In this document: in pieces, positions 1 through 10,889 of the stretch | How positions within the stretch are numbered: position 1 is the stretch's first letter | How the letters are laid out: each line of letters starts with the position of its first letter | Assembly (NCBI GenBank): GCA_015680685.1 | Contig: MNCI01014982.1 | Span: forward strand, 230,803 to 294,802 | Origin: Gnetum montanum | Taxonomy: Eukaryota; Streptophyta; Gnetopsida; Gnetales; Gnetaceae | Direction: 5' to 3' | DNA length: 64,000 bases | The notes under the pieces: generated by a model | What the model was told of the DNA's origin: nothing | What the model saw: only the letters and a program-made list of their open reading frames with translations | The model's database searches: none | Made by a program: the position numbers and the translations under genes

Positions 1-276
1 GGGGCTATACACCACCTTGTTCTTGGGATTCCATTCCACTTCTCTTCTTCCCATCCTTCTCTCCATTGTTCACCTCATTGCCGGTTGTATCATTAGTGTA
101 TATTTTGGTTGATGCATTGTTTTCTTTTTGGTAAATTCTTACGGTTAAGACTTTCACTCTTATTCCAAAGGACATTCCCAGAGCCTACGGACTCTTTTGA
201 ATGTGGGATTGTCAGGGCATTAAGGGCATGAGCCTGCTTTGCAGAGGACCCACTGACATTCCTATTTGGAACATTA
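1..276 (+). repeat. Fragment resembling an Athila-like post-pol region
   Basis: Bases about 200-250 (a stretch reading cattaagggcatgagcctgc, then aggacccact) closely resemble 32519-32565, which lies between the integrase and the right LTR of the large Athila-like element in this window. I therefore read this end as a piece of a related element in plus orientation. No coding region is convincing here. The similarity stops near 276, where copia LTR sequence begins, so this is a junction between two repeats. The left limit is set by the window edge. Confidence 0.4.
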
Positions 277-786
277 GTTTTGATGTTGTGCAAACACTCA
301 ATCCCATAAGATCCTAACAAGCTCAATGATGATGCTTTCTTGATTCTTGCAAGAAATCATCAAGGAGAGAGTGTAACTCAATTTAAAAATTCCTTGTACA
401 ATCAAGAAAAATTCCACAACAAATCTAACAAATGATGTGAAAATTCAAGTACACAAGTACAATAGCATAAGATAGACAATGATGGCTTTGATGTTGATAA
501 TGCTTTCATAATACTTAAAGATTTGAAGTCTTCTTATATCATTGAAGCTTTCAAAAACACCTCAAAATTTGTGCAATGGCTACTTAATAGATAGTGCAGA
601 TGTCTCTTTCAAAGTTGGAACGTCTACCTAAGATTTGCCTCAATTTTGGGGAGATGTCTCTTTCTGAAATGGGATATCTCTCGAGGGACATCTACTTAAG
701 GGTGAAGGTGTTTATTGTTTCTAAAAGACGTTTGCTTAAATTCTTAAACTCTGGCTCGTGAGGCTTTCTCTTGTTAATTAGGCTTC

Positions 787-1812
787 TGATGAGTGGCGAG
801 GTACCCCTACACTCAACCATACAAAATGAGCATAGCACAAGCAATTCGGTCAAACTCCATAGACTAAGTGCCTACACGCCCCATGGAACACTTGGGGTTA
901 ATCATTCGTTGTCTTCCCAGACTTGTGGTTGTCACAGTGTATGGTTAAGTAAGTCCGAGGTATATGATTTTTATGGTCTTTTATGTTTTATCTCCTATGC
1001 TATCGAGGTGAATGGTTGGAGAAACTAACTAACTCTAACTAATGAACTAAGTCTAAATTACCTAGCGTCAGCATCCATTCCCACTTACCGTACACACCCT
1101 AAACAAATGCAACCACAGCTACCAAATGCTAATCATTGCTAAGATCACCATGCGTAATGCATGTGCTCGAAGTGGTTGTACTAAGGAACTTAACTAGGAG
1201 GAAAGGGTTGAGAGAATCTAATCTAGCCTAAGTGCAATGAGCAGCTGATTCCTTGACTAACCGTACACATCTTGGTGCATGACTACCACTGGGATTACTA
1301 AGCGCAAATCCTAGATATGCCACTAGGTTACCAAGTAGTCACACTTATATGCTCATAATCAAGTCGTACTCATACTACGTTGTGATGAGCAGCCGATTCA
1401 TTGACTATCCGTACACATCCTTAGATGCTCGTAATCAAGTCGTACTCATTCCGCATTACTAAGAGAAAGTAGTAAATAACATTAAATAAAATCCTATTCC
1501 ATGCACTGCAAGGTTTATCCAGGAAGTTCATCTTTATTGCCATACACAACTTGTGTTTAGGTACAATGTTTGTCGAATAAAGATCCATTCACTTTAGGAC
1601 TCCTACTACGGGCACATGGAAAATATTCTATCTCTGGAGTGATCAAACTGCCAGAGTTTCCCTACTTCTAGCCTAGGATGAGGAAACAAGGGAGAGTCGC
1701 CTCTTATTTATAGACTTGGCGGTGGACCGTGATATCACATACCTGATATCGCAAGGGATGACGTGATATCGCATACGCGATATTGTATGGGATGCTATAT
1801 CGCGTCTCATCA
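787..1812 (-). mobile_element. Solo LTR, Athila-like family, with perfect target duplication
   Basis: This unit starts TGATGAGTGG and ends CTCATCA, the same termini as the LTRs at 22790, 28203, 39011 and 44774. It is flanked by the 5-bp direct repeat GCTTC at 782-786 and 1813-1817. No internal element sequence adjoins it, so it is a solo LTR, presumably left by recombination between two LTRs. Orientation is inferred from full relatives whose primer sites lie to the left of the TGATGAGTGG end. On the minus strand it contains a TATA-like ctataaataagag (1702-1714) preceded by a cluster of GATATC palindromes (about 1730-1806). Confidence 0.88.
1702..1714 (-). promoter_or_regulatory. TATA-like box of the solo LTR
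   Basis: The minus strand reads ctataaataagag. The same word stands at the same place in every related LTR of the window (near 23476, 28919, 39728 and 45489). It is probably the core promoter of the family's U3 region. This is inference from position and conservation only. Confidence 0.5.
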
Positions 1813-2030
1813 GCTTCTTTCTAATTTTTAAAGCATCTTCATTTGACTCATAGCCTTTATTTGTATCCATGCTTATCCATTCTCTCATCTTTTCCATGTA
1901 GCCTCTACTTTGACATCTCTTTGTAGATCTCATTTCTTGAGTGCTCATTCATGCCTTGCAAAATCATCATATTTCACAAACATTTTATGTTCTTCATTTT
2001 CCTTAAGGTTTTGACATACAAAAGGGTCAA

Positions 2031-2048
2031 AAATCTTCCCCTTTTTGG
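2031..2048 (-). promoter_or_regulatory. Polypurine tract of the copia remnant
   Basis: The minus strand reads ccaaaaaggggaagattt immediately before the 3' LTR boundary, the expected place for the plus-strand primer of reverse transcription. A near copy of the tract stands at about 2359-2376, so the tract appears twice about 330 bases apart. Confidence 0.6.
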
Positions 2049-5040
2049 TGATGTCCAAAAATTAAGAAAATGGGTGAGTTGATAAACAATGTAAATAACA
2101 GTAACCAATAAAAATGTTAAGACATATAAATTTTAGTGGTAGCCAAGGTTATAACTAGGATAATGGCTCTAAAGCTCAAGGCATAGGGTAGAGATCACAT
2201 GAAATATAAAATGATATAGAAGCATAATCTATCCATAAACTATTCACAAATTGTCCAAAACACATACAACCACTAAAATATCTTCAACATGAACAAAAAT
2301 CACATATGTGCAAGTCCATAGCAAAAACCACATATGTGTACATCATCAAAAACTAAATTATCTTCCCCTTTTTGGACATTTCAAAAAGGAGTATAATCTC
2401 TAACCTTTGTGGCATCTTCCAAGTACTCATCTAAAGAAACTATTCAATGATAAGGTCTATAACTTTCCTCCTCATCATCATCATTACTGGTACTGGCATT
2501 GAAGACATGCTATTCAACATCATCATCCAAAGATGGTACCACAACAAGAGCTCTCCATAGATGAAGCTTCACTCAAAATTGAGATGAAGCTTGTGGATCC
2601 TGCTAAGATGGAGCTAGCTAAGAGGATGAGGAAGCATCCTTCCTCTAATAGGTGATGGGATCATCATGCCCCCATTGGGACAAACTTTCAAAGATGCCCT
2701 CCATAGCCTACTACTCAAAATTCATCAAAGCACCATCTTGAGGATAGGAGCTGGGCCCTAGCTACATGATATCAGGAAGATCCTCCTAGACGTGTCAATG
2801 ATGCATCAGACTTGTTTAAATCAAAGGCATTTCCTAAGTCATAGGCCCAAGAAGGCCCAATTGCTATTGAATGTCTAGGTGGGGTAGAAATGTCCTCCTC
2901 ACTATCTAAAATGGGAGGAGTGATGATCTCCTCAAATTATTTTCCATTAAGAGGAAGAGGTACAATAACTACATTCATTCTCTTATGGAGGTAAGAGAGA
3001 TTCGTACCAATCATCCCTAAGATATAAGCAAATGGTCAAAGTATCTTGTTCAATGAAAATCTCACCTAACTGCTAGCTGATTTTGGCTTTCTCAACTAAG
3101 GAGAGACTCGAGATGTTGATGAAAGTTTCTTCTTTTAGGACTTTGAAGGATTGGTATTGGTTTCTACTTCCTCAACATGGGTGGAGCTCCTATTCTCTGC
3201 ATACTCACTGAGGCTCCTCTTGCCTTTAAGCAAAGGTATATTAGGAATGGTCACACCCCTCTATCTAATCAACAAGCTAATGGGGTGAGGGTGCCTAAGG
3301 ATTCACTCCTTGATGAACAAACCCAACATGTCACAATAGAGAGTATGACCCAAGTACAATGGTTGTCCTGTAAGAAGGCAGTACAAAACAAACAACCGGG
3401 CAAGAAAAAAATAGTTATAGCTTCCCCCTTTTATAATGATTTTATACAAAAAAATGAGTAATAGGATGGAAGCATCTAGTGCCATCTACCTTCTATAAAT
3501 TATCCCACTATGGAGAGACACTGACTCCTCAAACAATGCATTACAAAATTCATTTGGAAAACTGGAATCACACCATTCATAAAAATGTCACTCATGGAAT
3601 GAATGGTAACTCAAAACACATTAAAACTAGAAATCCCAGGTAAGGCATTAACAACTTGAGAAGACACATCAATTAGTAAACCCAACCATGGTAGTGAAGG
3701 TCCAAACAAAAGCATTTGTAATAACAATGTTACAACAAAATTCTCTGATGAGAATTTTAGGCACAAAAAATTCATAGAAATGAAGGTAGCCCAATTTAAT
3801 ACTTTGAAGAAAATTATTAAATCTTTCTATCTATGCTATGGAAAAGTAAGAGAATGCTTAGAAATGATAGAAATGGTTCAAGTTACCTCAAAATGGTGCT
3901 GGGCATTGACTAATCTGAGCTGAGGATTGTAGGTATTTACAATGTTAGTGGAGGCTTCCTTTGACTTCTTGCTCTTCCTAGGCTGTAGCCTTGATGTTCC
4001 AACCTTCTTGTGGACCATGGATGCACAAATTGATATCATTTGTAGGGCTTTGATTGTCTCTTCTTGGTCATCTCATTGAAAATGAGTCAAAAACAAGGGT
4101 TTGGATTCATATAACTGCTCTCAATAAGGGTTTTTAATGAAAAGATAAACATCTCCTTTGAAAGATATACATCTCAACTGCAACTAAAGACTACAAATAG
4201 ATGTCACCTTTGAAAAGTAGATGTCTCATCCATGATGAACTAAAAATCAAGTAGATGTCTACTTTAAGAGATAGACATCTCTAAGAAGATGTCTCTTGTG
4301 ACATGTAGACATCTCATGGAAGACGTCTTCAGGAAGACGTCCCAACAAGATGAGGTTCAGCAAGATGGGGCTCAGGAATGGCTACCAAGGATTATAGTCT
4401 TACGAGATATACATAATGAATTGAAGACTTACCTTTACTGACCTTTCTTGCTAAAGAGAATGAAGGTGCCTAGTAAGCTTGAGAATGAGATTCATTTTTT
4501 GAGGTTTCTCTTCTCACACAAACTTCTTCAATTTCCAAGGCTTGATTTCCTTTTATAAATTTTCTAGAGAGAGTTTTATTATTCTCATGTTTATTCCTTT
4601 TGATTCTTCATACTTTCTTAACTTCGTTATCCATTTGAGTTGTCCAAGTTTTCTTGTGGTCCTACATAGTTTCCTTTCTAGACACATTTGGGTAAGACCA
4701 AGAAGTCTTATAATATAACGAGGTGTTCATATGATAATATTTTAGATTTCTATTCCATTACTTATTTCCAAACTTATTACAATAATAACATGTAACCTTT
4801 CTATTATGATTAGAGTAATCAAACCTTGGAGTTGTTCATGGTTGGGATGTGATATTTGTTGACACTTCAATCTTTGGAGAAGCCTTTTTTTTAGATGAAG
4901 TTTGTGTAGATGCTTCTTCTTATGAGTAATACCCTAGTCCACTTTTATCATGTGGACTTCTTCCTTTCCCAAGAATCATCCGAAGAAACTCTTTTCCTTT
5001 GGCTAGCATTTCATTTTCAAGTTTGGTATCTGCAATTTCT
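2049..5040 (-). mobile_element. Internal region of copia remnant without recognisable pol
   Basis: This stretch lies between the gag remnant and the 3' LTR. I see no integrase, reverse transcriptase or RNase H motif in any frame. On the minus strand near 3850-4080 a short reading frame rich in Lys, Ser and Arg is visible (…KKVGTSRLQPRKSKKSKEAS…). It may belong to the extra ORF some SIRE-type copia elements carry downstream of pol, but this is weak. Bases 4141-4345 hold many copies of AGATGTCT, AGACATCT or AGACGTCT in both orientations. The element looks like a pol-deleted, non-autonomous derivative. Confidence 0.5.
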
Positions 5041-5048
5041 TCCTTAAT

Positions 5049-6200
5049 CTACTCATAAGACTTGGTTAGCTCTTTATTCTCAGCCCTAACATGCAAGATT
5101 TCTTTTGTGAGATCAAAAATTATTATATTCAATGAGAAAGTATCTTGATCTTTGATTTTTAGTTGTTTATTCAAGTTTGTGCAAAGATTTTGAAAATATA
5201 AAAATTCATTACACAAAAGTTCATACCTTTCTTCATCATTTTCAAATTGATCATCTAAGAGGCTAACATCATCATTTGTGAGAGCCATGTAAATTAGATG
5301 TGAATCTTTTGTGGCCTCATCCACCTCTTCTTCACTTTTTTCTCCATCATCCCAACTTAAAAGGAAGTTGGTTTTTTTTTCGCATCCATATCACTTATGT
5401 CCCTTTGTTGCAACTTGTCATTACTAGGACATTCAAAGGCCACATAGCCTCTTTCCTTACCTTTGGATTTATTGGGCCCTTATTAATTAGAGCTCCTACT
5501 CCTTTTTGCCATGAGCCTTTGCAACCTTCTTGATAGAAGTGTTATTTCTTCTTCAGTGTTTACTCCTTGTTCACCTAGTTCCTTTTCATTGGATGCTAAT
5601 TTCAAGGCAATGGGCATTTCTTTTATTGCCCCTTTATTTATGAGATTAATTTCATAAGCTGTAAGAGCACTTTGAAGCTCTTCAAATTGAAAAATCTCTA
5701 ATCTTTGTCATAGTTGTGACCATAGGTATAAATTCTAGTTGTAGTATCCTAATCATTTTTATCATTACATCACTTTTAGGTAAGTCCTTGCCTATGCTCC
5801 TAATTGTCATAACTAGATCATTTTCTCTAGAGAAATAATCTTTTATCTTTTCACCTTCTCTCATTTTAAGTTTATCATACTTACTTTACAAAACTAAAAG
5901 TTTAGATTGCTTAACTATCAATGTTCTCTCATAGGTAGCTTCTAAAGTTTCCCAAATTTCTTTAGTAGTTTTACATCCAACTACTCTATTAAGTTTAGAT
6001 TTATTTAATGCACAATATAAATAATTTTTTTCTTTAGAATCATGCATAAACTTATCTCTTTCTCCTTGTTTCCACTTTCTTCGAGGCTTGATGGCCTTTG
6101 TTGCATTGTTGATATGTGATGTGTAGCCTTCAAGGATGGATTCCCATATCTCAAACTCCATTTACTCGAAGAAGCCTTGCATATTTTCCTTTTAATAACT
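5049..6200 (-). pseudogene. Ty1/copia Gag (UBN2-type), broken
   Basis: Three minus-strand frames line up in order. At 6161-5886 comes a start resembling copia Gag, with EIWESILEGY and then TTKEIWETLEATYERT. The second motif matches the hallmark K-E-x-W-x-x-L of the UBN2 Gag family. At 5864-5682 follows a segment with KIKDYFSRENDLV and IGKDLPKSD, matching the next part of the same domain. At 5324-5049 lies an acidic, coiled-coil-like stretch as found C-terminal to Gag. Stops and frameshifts separate the pieces, so it cannot make a full protein. In the living family, Gag forms the virus-like particle that packages element RNA. No protease or pol follows. Confidence 0.75.
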
Positions 6201-6291
6201 AAAATAAAACCCATTGAACATTGATGGCTTTCTGCATGATGTCCCCTCCATAGTTTACTCTTGAAAGTTGGTGTCGAATAAAAGAGTATCT

Positions 6292-6304
6292 AGATCTAAT
6301 ACCA
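6292..6304 (-). promoter_or_regulatory. Primer binding site of copia remnant (initiator tRNA-Met type)
   Basis: The minus strand reads tggtattagatct just inside the right LTR. The plant initiator-Met consensus is TGGTATCAGAGC, and ten of the first twelve bases agree. Its position fixes the element's orientation as minus and the right LTR as the 5' LTR. Confidence 0.7.
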
Positions 6305-6306
6305 CT

Positions 6307-7390
6307 TGAGGATCGAGAACTTAGAAGGAGGGTTGAATAAGTTTCCTAAAATGAAAATTAATTAGCTGTAAAAATCACACCTAAATTTTATGTGGTTCCC
6401 CAACTTGGGTATGTCCACACTTAGAGGGTAGAATCCTTGCACACCTTCAAACTTTGTTTCTCAAAAATGTGGTTTGAAGGATACCACACCCTGTATAAGC
6501 TCTGAGCTCTGCACCAAAGTGTTTTTTTTTTTTTTTTGCTACAAAACCACTCAACCTCACAAGGTCCTAACAAGCTCAAAATGTGATTTTAAGGATCCCA
6601 CAACCTTTACAAAATTGAGCTTCACTCCAAAGTATTTTGATGTTGCATAAACACTCAATCTTGCAGGATCCCAACAAAGTCAATGACAATGCCTTTTCAA
6701 AAGAAGCACATTAACCCCGCAAGGTAACAAGAAAGAAAAAGAAGCACATGGAGAGAGTGTAACCCAATTTACTAATTCCTTATACAATGAAGCACAATTT
6801 CATAACAAATCTAACAAATGATGTGACAATTCAAGTGCACAAGTACAATAGCATAAGTTAGACAATGATGGCTCTTATGTTGACAATGCTTTCACAATAC
6901 TTAAAGATTTGAAGTCTTCTTATAGCATTGGAGTTTCCGAAAATACCTTGGAATTCATGAAATGGCTACTTAATAGCTAGTGTAGATGTCTCTTTCAAAG
7001 TTGGAACATCTACCTGAGATCTACCTCAATTTTGAAGAGATGTCTCTTTTTGAAATGGAACGTCTCCAAGGAGACGTCTCTAGAGATATGTCTACTTTAG
7101 GATGAAGATGTTTTTGTTTCTGAAAGATGTCTACTTGAATTCTTAAACTCTAGCTCCTAAGGATTTCTCTCATTAATTTGGCTTCTTCCTGATCCTTAAA
7201 GCATCTTTATTTAACTCATAGCCTTTATTTCTATTCATGCTCTCATCTTGCCCATGTAGTCTTTACTTTGACATCTCTTTGTAGATCTCATTTCTTGAGT
7301 TTTCATTCATGCCCTGAAAAATCATCACATTCGACAAACATTCTATGTTCTCCATTTTCCTTAAGGTTTTGACATACCAAAATGTCAACA
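6307..7390 (-). repeat. 5' LTR of the copia remnant
   Basis: This unit of about 1084 bp runs from tgaggatcgagaac to aatgtcaaca, giving TG…CA ends in both directions. It matches the left LTR (279-2030) along its length. It preserves the uninterrupted version of the site where the solo LTR sits in the sister copy: compare ggcttcttcctgatcc near 7181 with the flanks of 787-1812. A poly-T run lies at 6522-6538. Confidence 0.8.
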
Positions 7391-8011
7391 ATAATTAATG
7401 TCATTGAAGCTATTTCATAATTTATCCCATAATTCCATATCCTATTTATCATCTACAATTCCATTTTCAATTTCACAAGTCATCCCATTACAAGTTTATT
7501 TATTCTCAATTCATCATATTCACCAATTCTAATTAATTAAAGAAATTGAAAGCTCACATTCATGGTCACTCCTATGTTGAAGATTTCAACCATCAAATCA
7601 AGTCATATCATTTCTAAATTTTCAAGAATTTATATTGTTAATAGAGGTTTGTATCAAGTATTCACTCACTCCATAACTCCTTTAGATTGAAGAGATATTC
7701 ATCTTGGAATTCAAGAATTTTTATTCTAGACATTGAATAGTTTTATTTTAAATGCCTTTTTCTAATAAGCTTATAATTATCAAATAAATTCTAATTGATC
7801 TAAAATTTTTACAAACTAATAGATTATAGGACAAGCTTTCCAAAAGCCCTAATATTAGCCCAAATTTCATCCAAATCACGATGATATTCTATCAAATTGG
7901 GAAAAAATTTAGTTCTTCTCAGGCCACCCACATTTTCTGAAATGTTGGGCTATAAAAAATATGCAAAATAAAATATATTTTTGAATATTCTTACATCCAA
8001 AGAAATATACA
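7391..8011 (+). repeat. Probable LTR end of a plus-strand copia element
   Basis: This AT-rich stretch ends just before a primer-site motif at 8014, so its right part is probably a 5' LTR. A TATA-like ctataaaaaat lies near 7950. I could not find the other LTR or a clear left border. The junction with the neighbouring copia LTR is at 7390. Confidence 0.4.
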
Positions 8012-8013
8012 CT

Positions 8014-8027
8014 TGGTATCAAAGCTC
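8014..8027 (+). promoter_or_regulatory. Primer binding site, initiator tRNA-Met type
   Basis: The sequence tggtatcaaagctc differs from the consensus TGGTATCAGAGC at one of twelve bases. It is followed within 20 bases by the gag remnant in the same orientation, as in Ty1/copia elements. Confidence 0.7.
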
Positions 8028-8034
8028 AAGACGA

Positions 8035-8480
8035 AGCTATGAAAGATATAAATAATAATTTTCTAGCATCTTCTATTATCTATGTTGGTACATAAAATTT
8101 TGATGTATGACAAAGATTAACATAGATGTTATTGGATTTCAATGATGTTTGGAGCATTGTGGACAAAGATAGCCAAAAACCAAAAGCATTGATCAAAAAA
8201 TTAAGAAAGAAATTTAAAAAAATAATCAAGGAAGAAGAACTAGAAAAAGGAATTATATGTAATTCAATTTGTGGGAAAATAAGAAATGCTATTTCAAATT
8301 TGAAAATATTCAAAGAAATGTGGCAATACATCTAAGAGAAGTATGACATAAAGGAGGACACAAATCAAAATCTACAAATATATCAAAAGATACATGACAA
8401 CATTAATACACCTAAGCATATCAAAGCTTATCATCATAAAACCCTAAAATGCAAAACCATAAAATATACCGAACCAATAA
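8035..8480 (+). pseudogene. Ty1/copia Gag 5' part, broken
   Basis: The readable stretch 8126-8335 gives NDVWSIVDK, then a long basic helix, then KIRNAISNLKIFKEMW. This follows the plant copia Gag order: a W-x-x-V start, an acidic or basic linker, and an N-A-x-x-x-K-x-x-W motif. In-frame stops interrupt it both before 8126 and at 8336. After about 8480 the similarity ends and no pol follows, so only the first part of the element survives. Confidence 0.6.
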
Positions 8481-8849
8481 CATACATAAAACATACCTAG
8501 GCACAAGCTTCACAATCTTAATAAAGATCATATGTACCAAGGATATGAAAATTATGGATTTTTAAACTTCCATTACAATATTTCATGATTAAAGCCTTAA
8601 TTTTTCTTGATGTAACCATCTATTTTCTAATGTAGCATTCATTATCTTCTTAGCATAATTGACTTCTTCCATGTGATTTAACTTTGAATTATAAGCAATA
8701 AATTAACAAAGGGCTTCAACTTCAAGATGAAGCAAATCTACTTCTAGGAGTAAGATATCATAAGAAGCTTACATTTTCACTTAAAATTCAAATACAAGAA
8801 ATTGTTTTTGAATATGCTCTACTTTTTTTCCAATTATGTATGGAAAGAG
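8481..8849. other. Unassigned AT-rich DNA
   Basis: I see no coding frame, repeat border or RNA gene here. It lies between the copia gag remnant and the LINE 3' region, and may be the decayed LINE 3' end. Confidence 0.3.
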
Positions 8850-10480
8850 AAGGTCAGTATACAACAAACACATATACTAATATGGGTTGGACAAGACTAC
8901 GAAAAAAGTTTTTTCTTCTAATTTTCTATGCCAAAATTTATTTTTTAGAGCAAATAAAGCTCGTGTGTCACTTAAAACCCTCTAAATAATAAGAATATTT
9001 GAACTATAATTCCTAGCAAATTCAACTCCCAAATATTTATAAAATTATAGATATCAAGTTTTTTTCCCATAAGAAAAAAATTTTAATTTCTATTTCTAGT
9101 ACCACAACTAGAATTTTAGTCTTATTAATATTGACTTTTATGCTAGAATGGTTGAAATAGTCATGGAGGATTTAAATAATGTAATTTAATTTTGTAGTTG
9201 ATTCTATAAGCAAAGCCACAACACCTACAAAGATAAGTATGTCAAAAATAATTCATTCACTGAGATAACATGATTAGAGGCATTTTTTATCTATTCCTCT
9301 AATTCATCTATAAATATGCTAAAGAGGGTAGGGGATAAATGATAGTCTTGTTTAAATCCTACTAAACTATTGATAATTGTTCCTTCTTCTATAACATTAT
9401 CTTCAGTAAGAATGTAATGTTAACTATTTTATAGATTATTTTAGTATCAGAAAGGATATCTTGTAGAATGTTAATGCTATCCAGTCTCTTCCAAATTTTA
9501 TCTCAACTAGCAAAATCATAAGCCCTAGAAAAATCAACAAAATTGTTAAAAATCTTATGATTGAAACTTTTTTCTTTCTCTACATAATAATTCAAAGTTA
9601 TGAGATGGTCTAAAAAAAATGATTCCTCTTGAAGTCTGCTTGTAACTAAGCATACAAACATTAGATTTTTTCCCATGAACTATTTTATTCTCCAAAATAG
9701 TACCCTACATATTAGTTAATATTGAATTAATTGCAAGTAATTGATAATTATTAAGATATATCCTATCTTCCTTTTTGAAAAGCAAGGTTGCTTGACTAGA
9801 ATACCAAGATCAATCCAAACCACATTGAAGCCCTTATGGTTGCAAACTACTTTCCACACCAATGGCCCACCTTATTTAAGAAGCTCTACATGTAATTCAC
9901 TAACATTAGCACCTTTCCTAAAAGATAATATTTGAATTCCTACAAAAATGTCATCAAGGGATAACTCAAGAATATTAGGTTTATCTTGAATAATAGGGGG
10001 AGCCTCTTAATTAAAAAGGCTTTTGAAAAAGGTTTGAATAGTAGATAAAGGAAAAATCCCAACCATTTTGATATTTATCTTGGAAGAAATTCCAAAAGCT
10101 TTTTGGATAAGCTTTGAGATCACTGATTATTCCCTCCTACTCTTCTTTAATGAACATTATGTTTTTAAACCAAACAAGCTTTCTATAATTCTATAGCATT
10201 GCAACATCCAAATGTGAGGCTAAAATGTCCTTATGAGCTATCAAATAATTGGTATCAAATCAAAGATTTTTGCACATGGGGCTTCTTCTTATATCCAAAA
10301 GAACATTAGTTAAATCTAGCTCACTATCATTGTTAATCAATAAATTAGCCATTCTTAATTGTAAATTTTGAGAAAGGTTTTCTATAAGATGATACTTTTG
10401 GAACATGTTTAGGCTTGATGTTATTCTTTGAATTTGGAAGCATAGATGCAATATCATCTATAAAAAGGTAATCTATGATA
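8850..10480 (-). pseudogene. LINE (non-LTR) reverse transcriptase remnant, minus strand
   Basis: Read on the minus strand with frameshifts, the order is typical of a plant LINE. A linker segment lies at 10457-10260. The RT motif VDFSRAYD falls near 9520-9540, and LSPTLFSIFIDELEE near 9300-9345, resembling the QGCPLSPTLF-x-x-FIDELE block. A YLGVEFARN-like block follows near 9000-9050, then ALFALKNKF near 8960. Many stops break the frame. No endonuclease domain is readable, so the copy is truncated or decayed at its 5' side. The family copies itself by target-primed reverse transcription; this copy cannot. Confidence 0.65.
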
Positions 10481-10739
10481 TAAAGGTTTAATTTTGAACT
10501 AAAATTGAATCTTTATTGAACTTTTTATTTTAGGTTTATGCAAAAAGAAGTGTCTAATGGATATTAATTTTCTTATTTTTTTCTTTTATGTACCTTGAGG
10601 GATGCTCCTTGTGTTATCCCTCTATTTCTTTTTAAAGATTTATGATTTTTTGTCATCTGTGATTTAGATTGATTAATGGTAAATTTTGACTTATAGGAAG
10701 TATTTTATTGGTAGTGAAACTTGAAATGTCTAAGTAAAC
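10481..10739. other. Unassigned spacer between LINE fragments
   Basis: AT-rich sequence with no recognisable frame or repeat border. It may be decayed LINE 5' sequence. Confidence 0.3.
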
Positions 10740-10827
10740 AATGAGGTGTTAACCTAGTGGCATAAGTCTTGGCTTGATAATCCTATGTCACAGATCAAGA
10801 ATCACACCACTAAGCTAATACCTCATT
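10740..10827. repeat. Inverted pair of SINE heads forming a hairpin
   Basis: The 21-base arms at 10740-10760 (aatgaggtgttaacctagtgg) and 10807-10827 are reverse complements with three mismatches, enclosing 46 bases. Each arm matches the A-box-containing head of the SINE family found at 17655, 35493 and 36001. The unit is therefore two SINE 5' ends in opposite orientation rather than one element. Confidence 0.55.
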
Positions 10828-10889
10828 CTCAACATATCATTATTAGATTAACCTTCATGAAAAAGAATTTGAATTTTGATGCATGTAAT

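Larger units (their letters stand above)
279..2030 (-). repeat. 3' LTR of a copia remnant (5'-truncated in + coordinates, interrupted)
   Basis: Bases 279-786 and 1818-2030 align by eye with 6639-7390, for example the shared stretch aagatttgaagtcttcttat. They form one LTR of a minus-strand Ty1/copia element. The LTR is interrupted by a foreign solo LTR at 787-1812. About 330 bases matching 6307-6638 of the other LTR are absent, and the sequence instead abuts a different repeat near 277. On the minus strand a polypurine tract lies directly before it (rc of 2031-2048), as expected for a 3' LTR. Confidence 0.8.
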
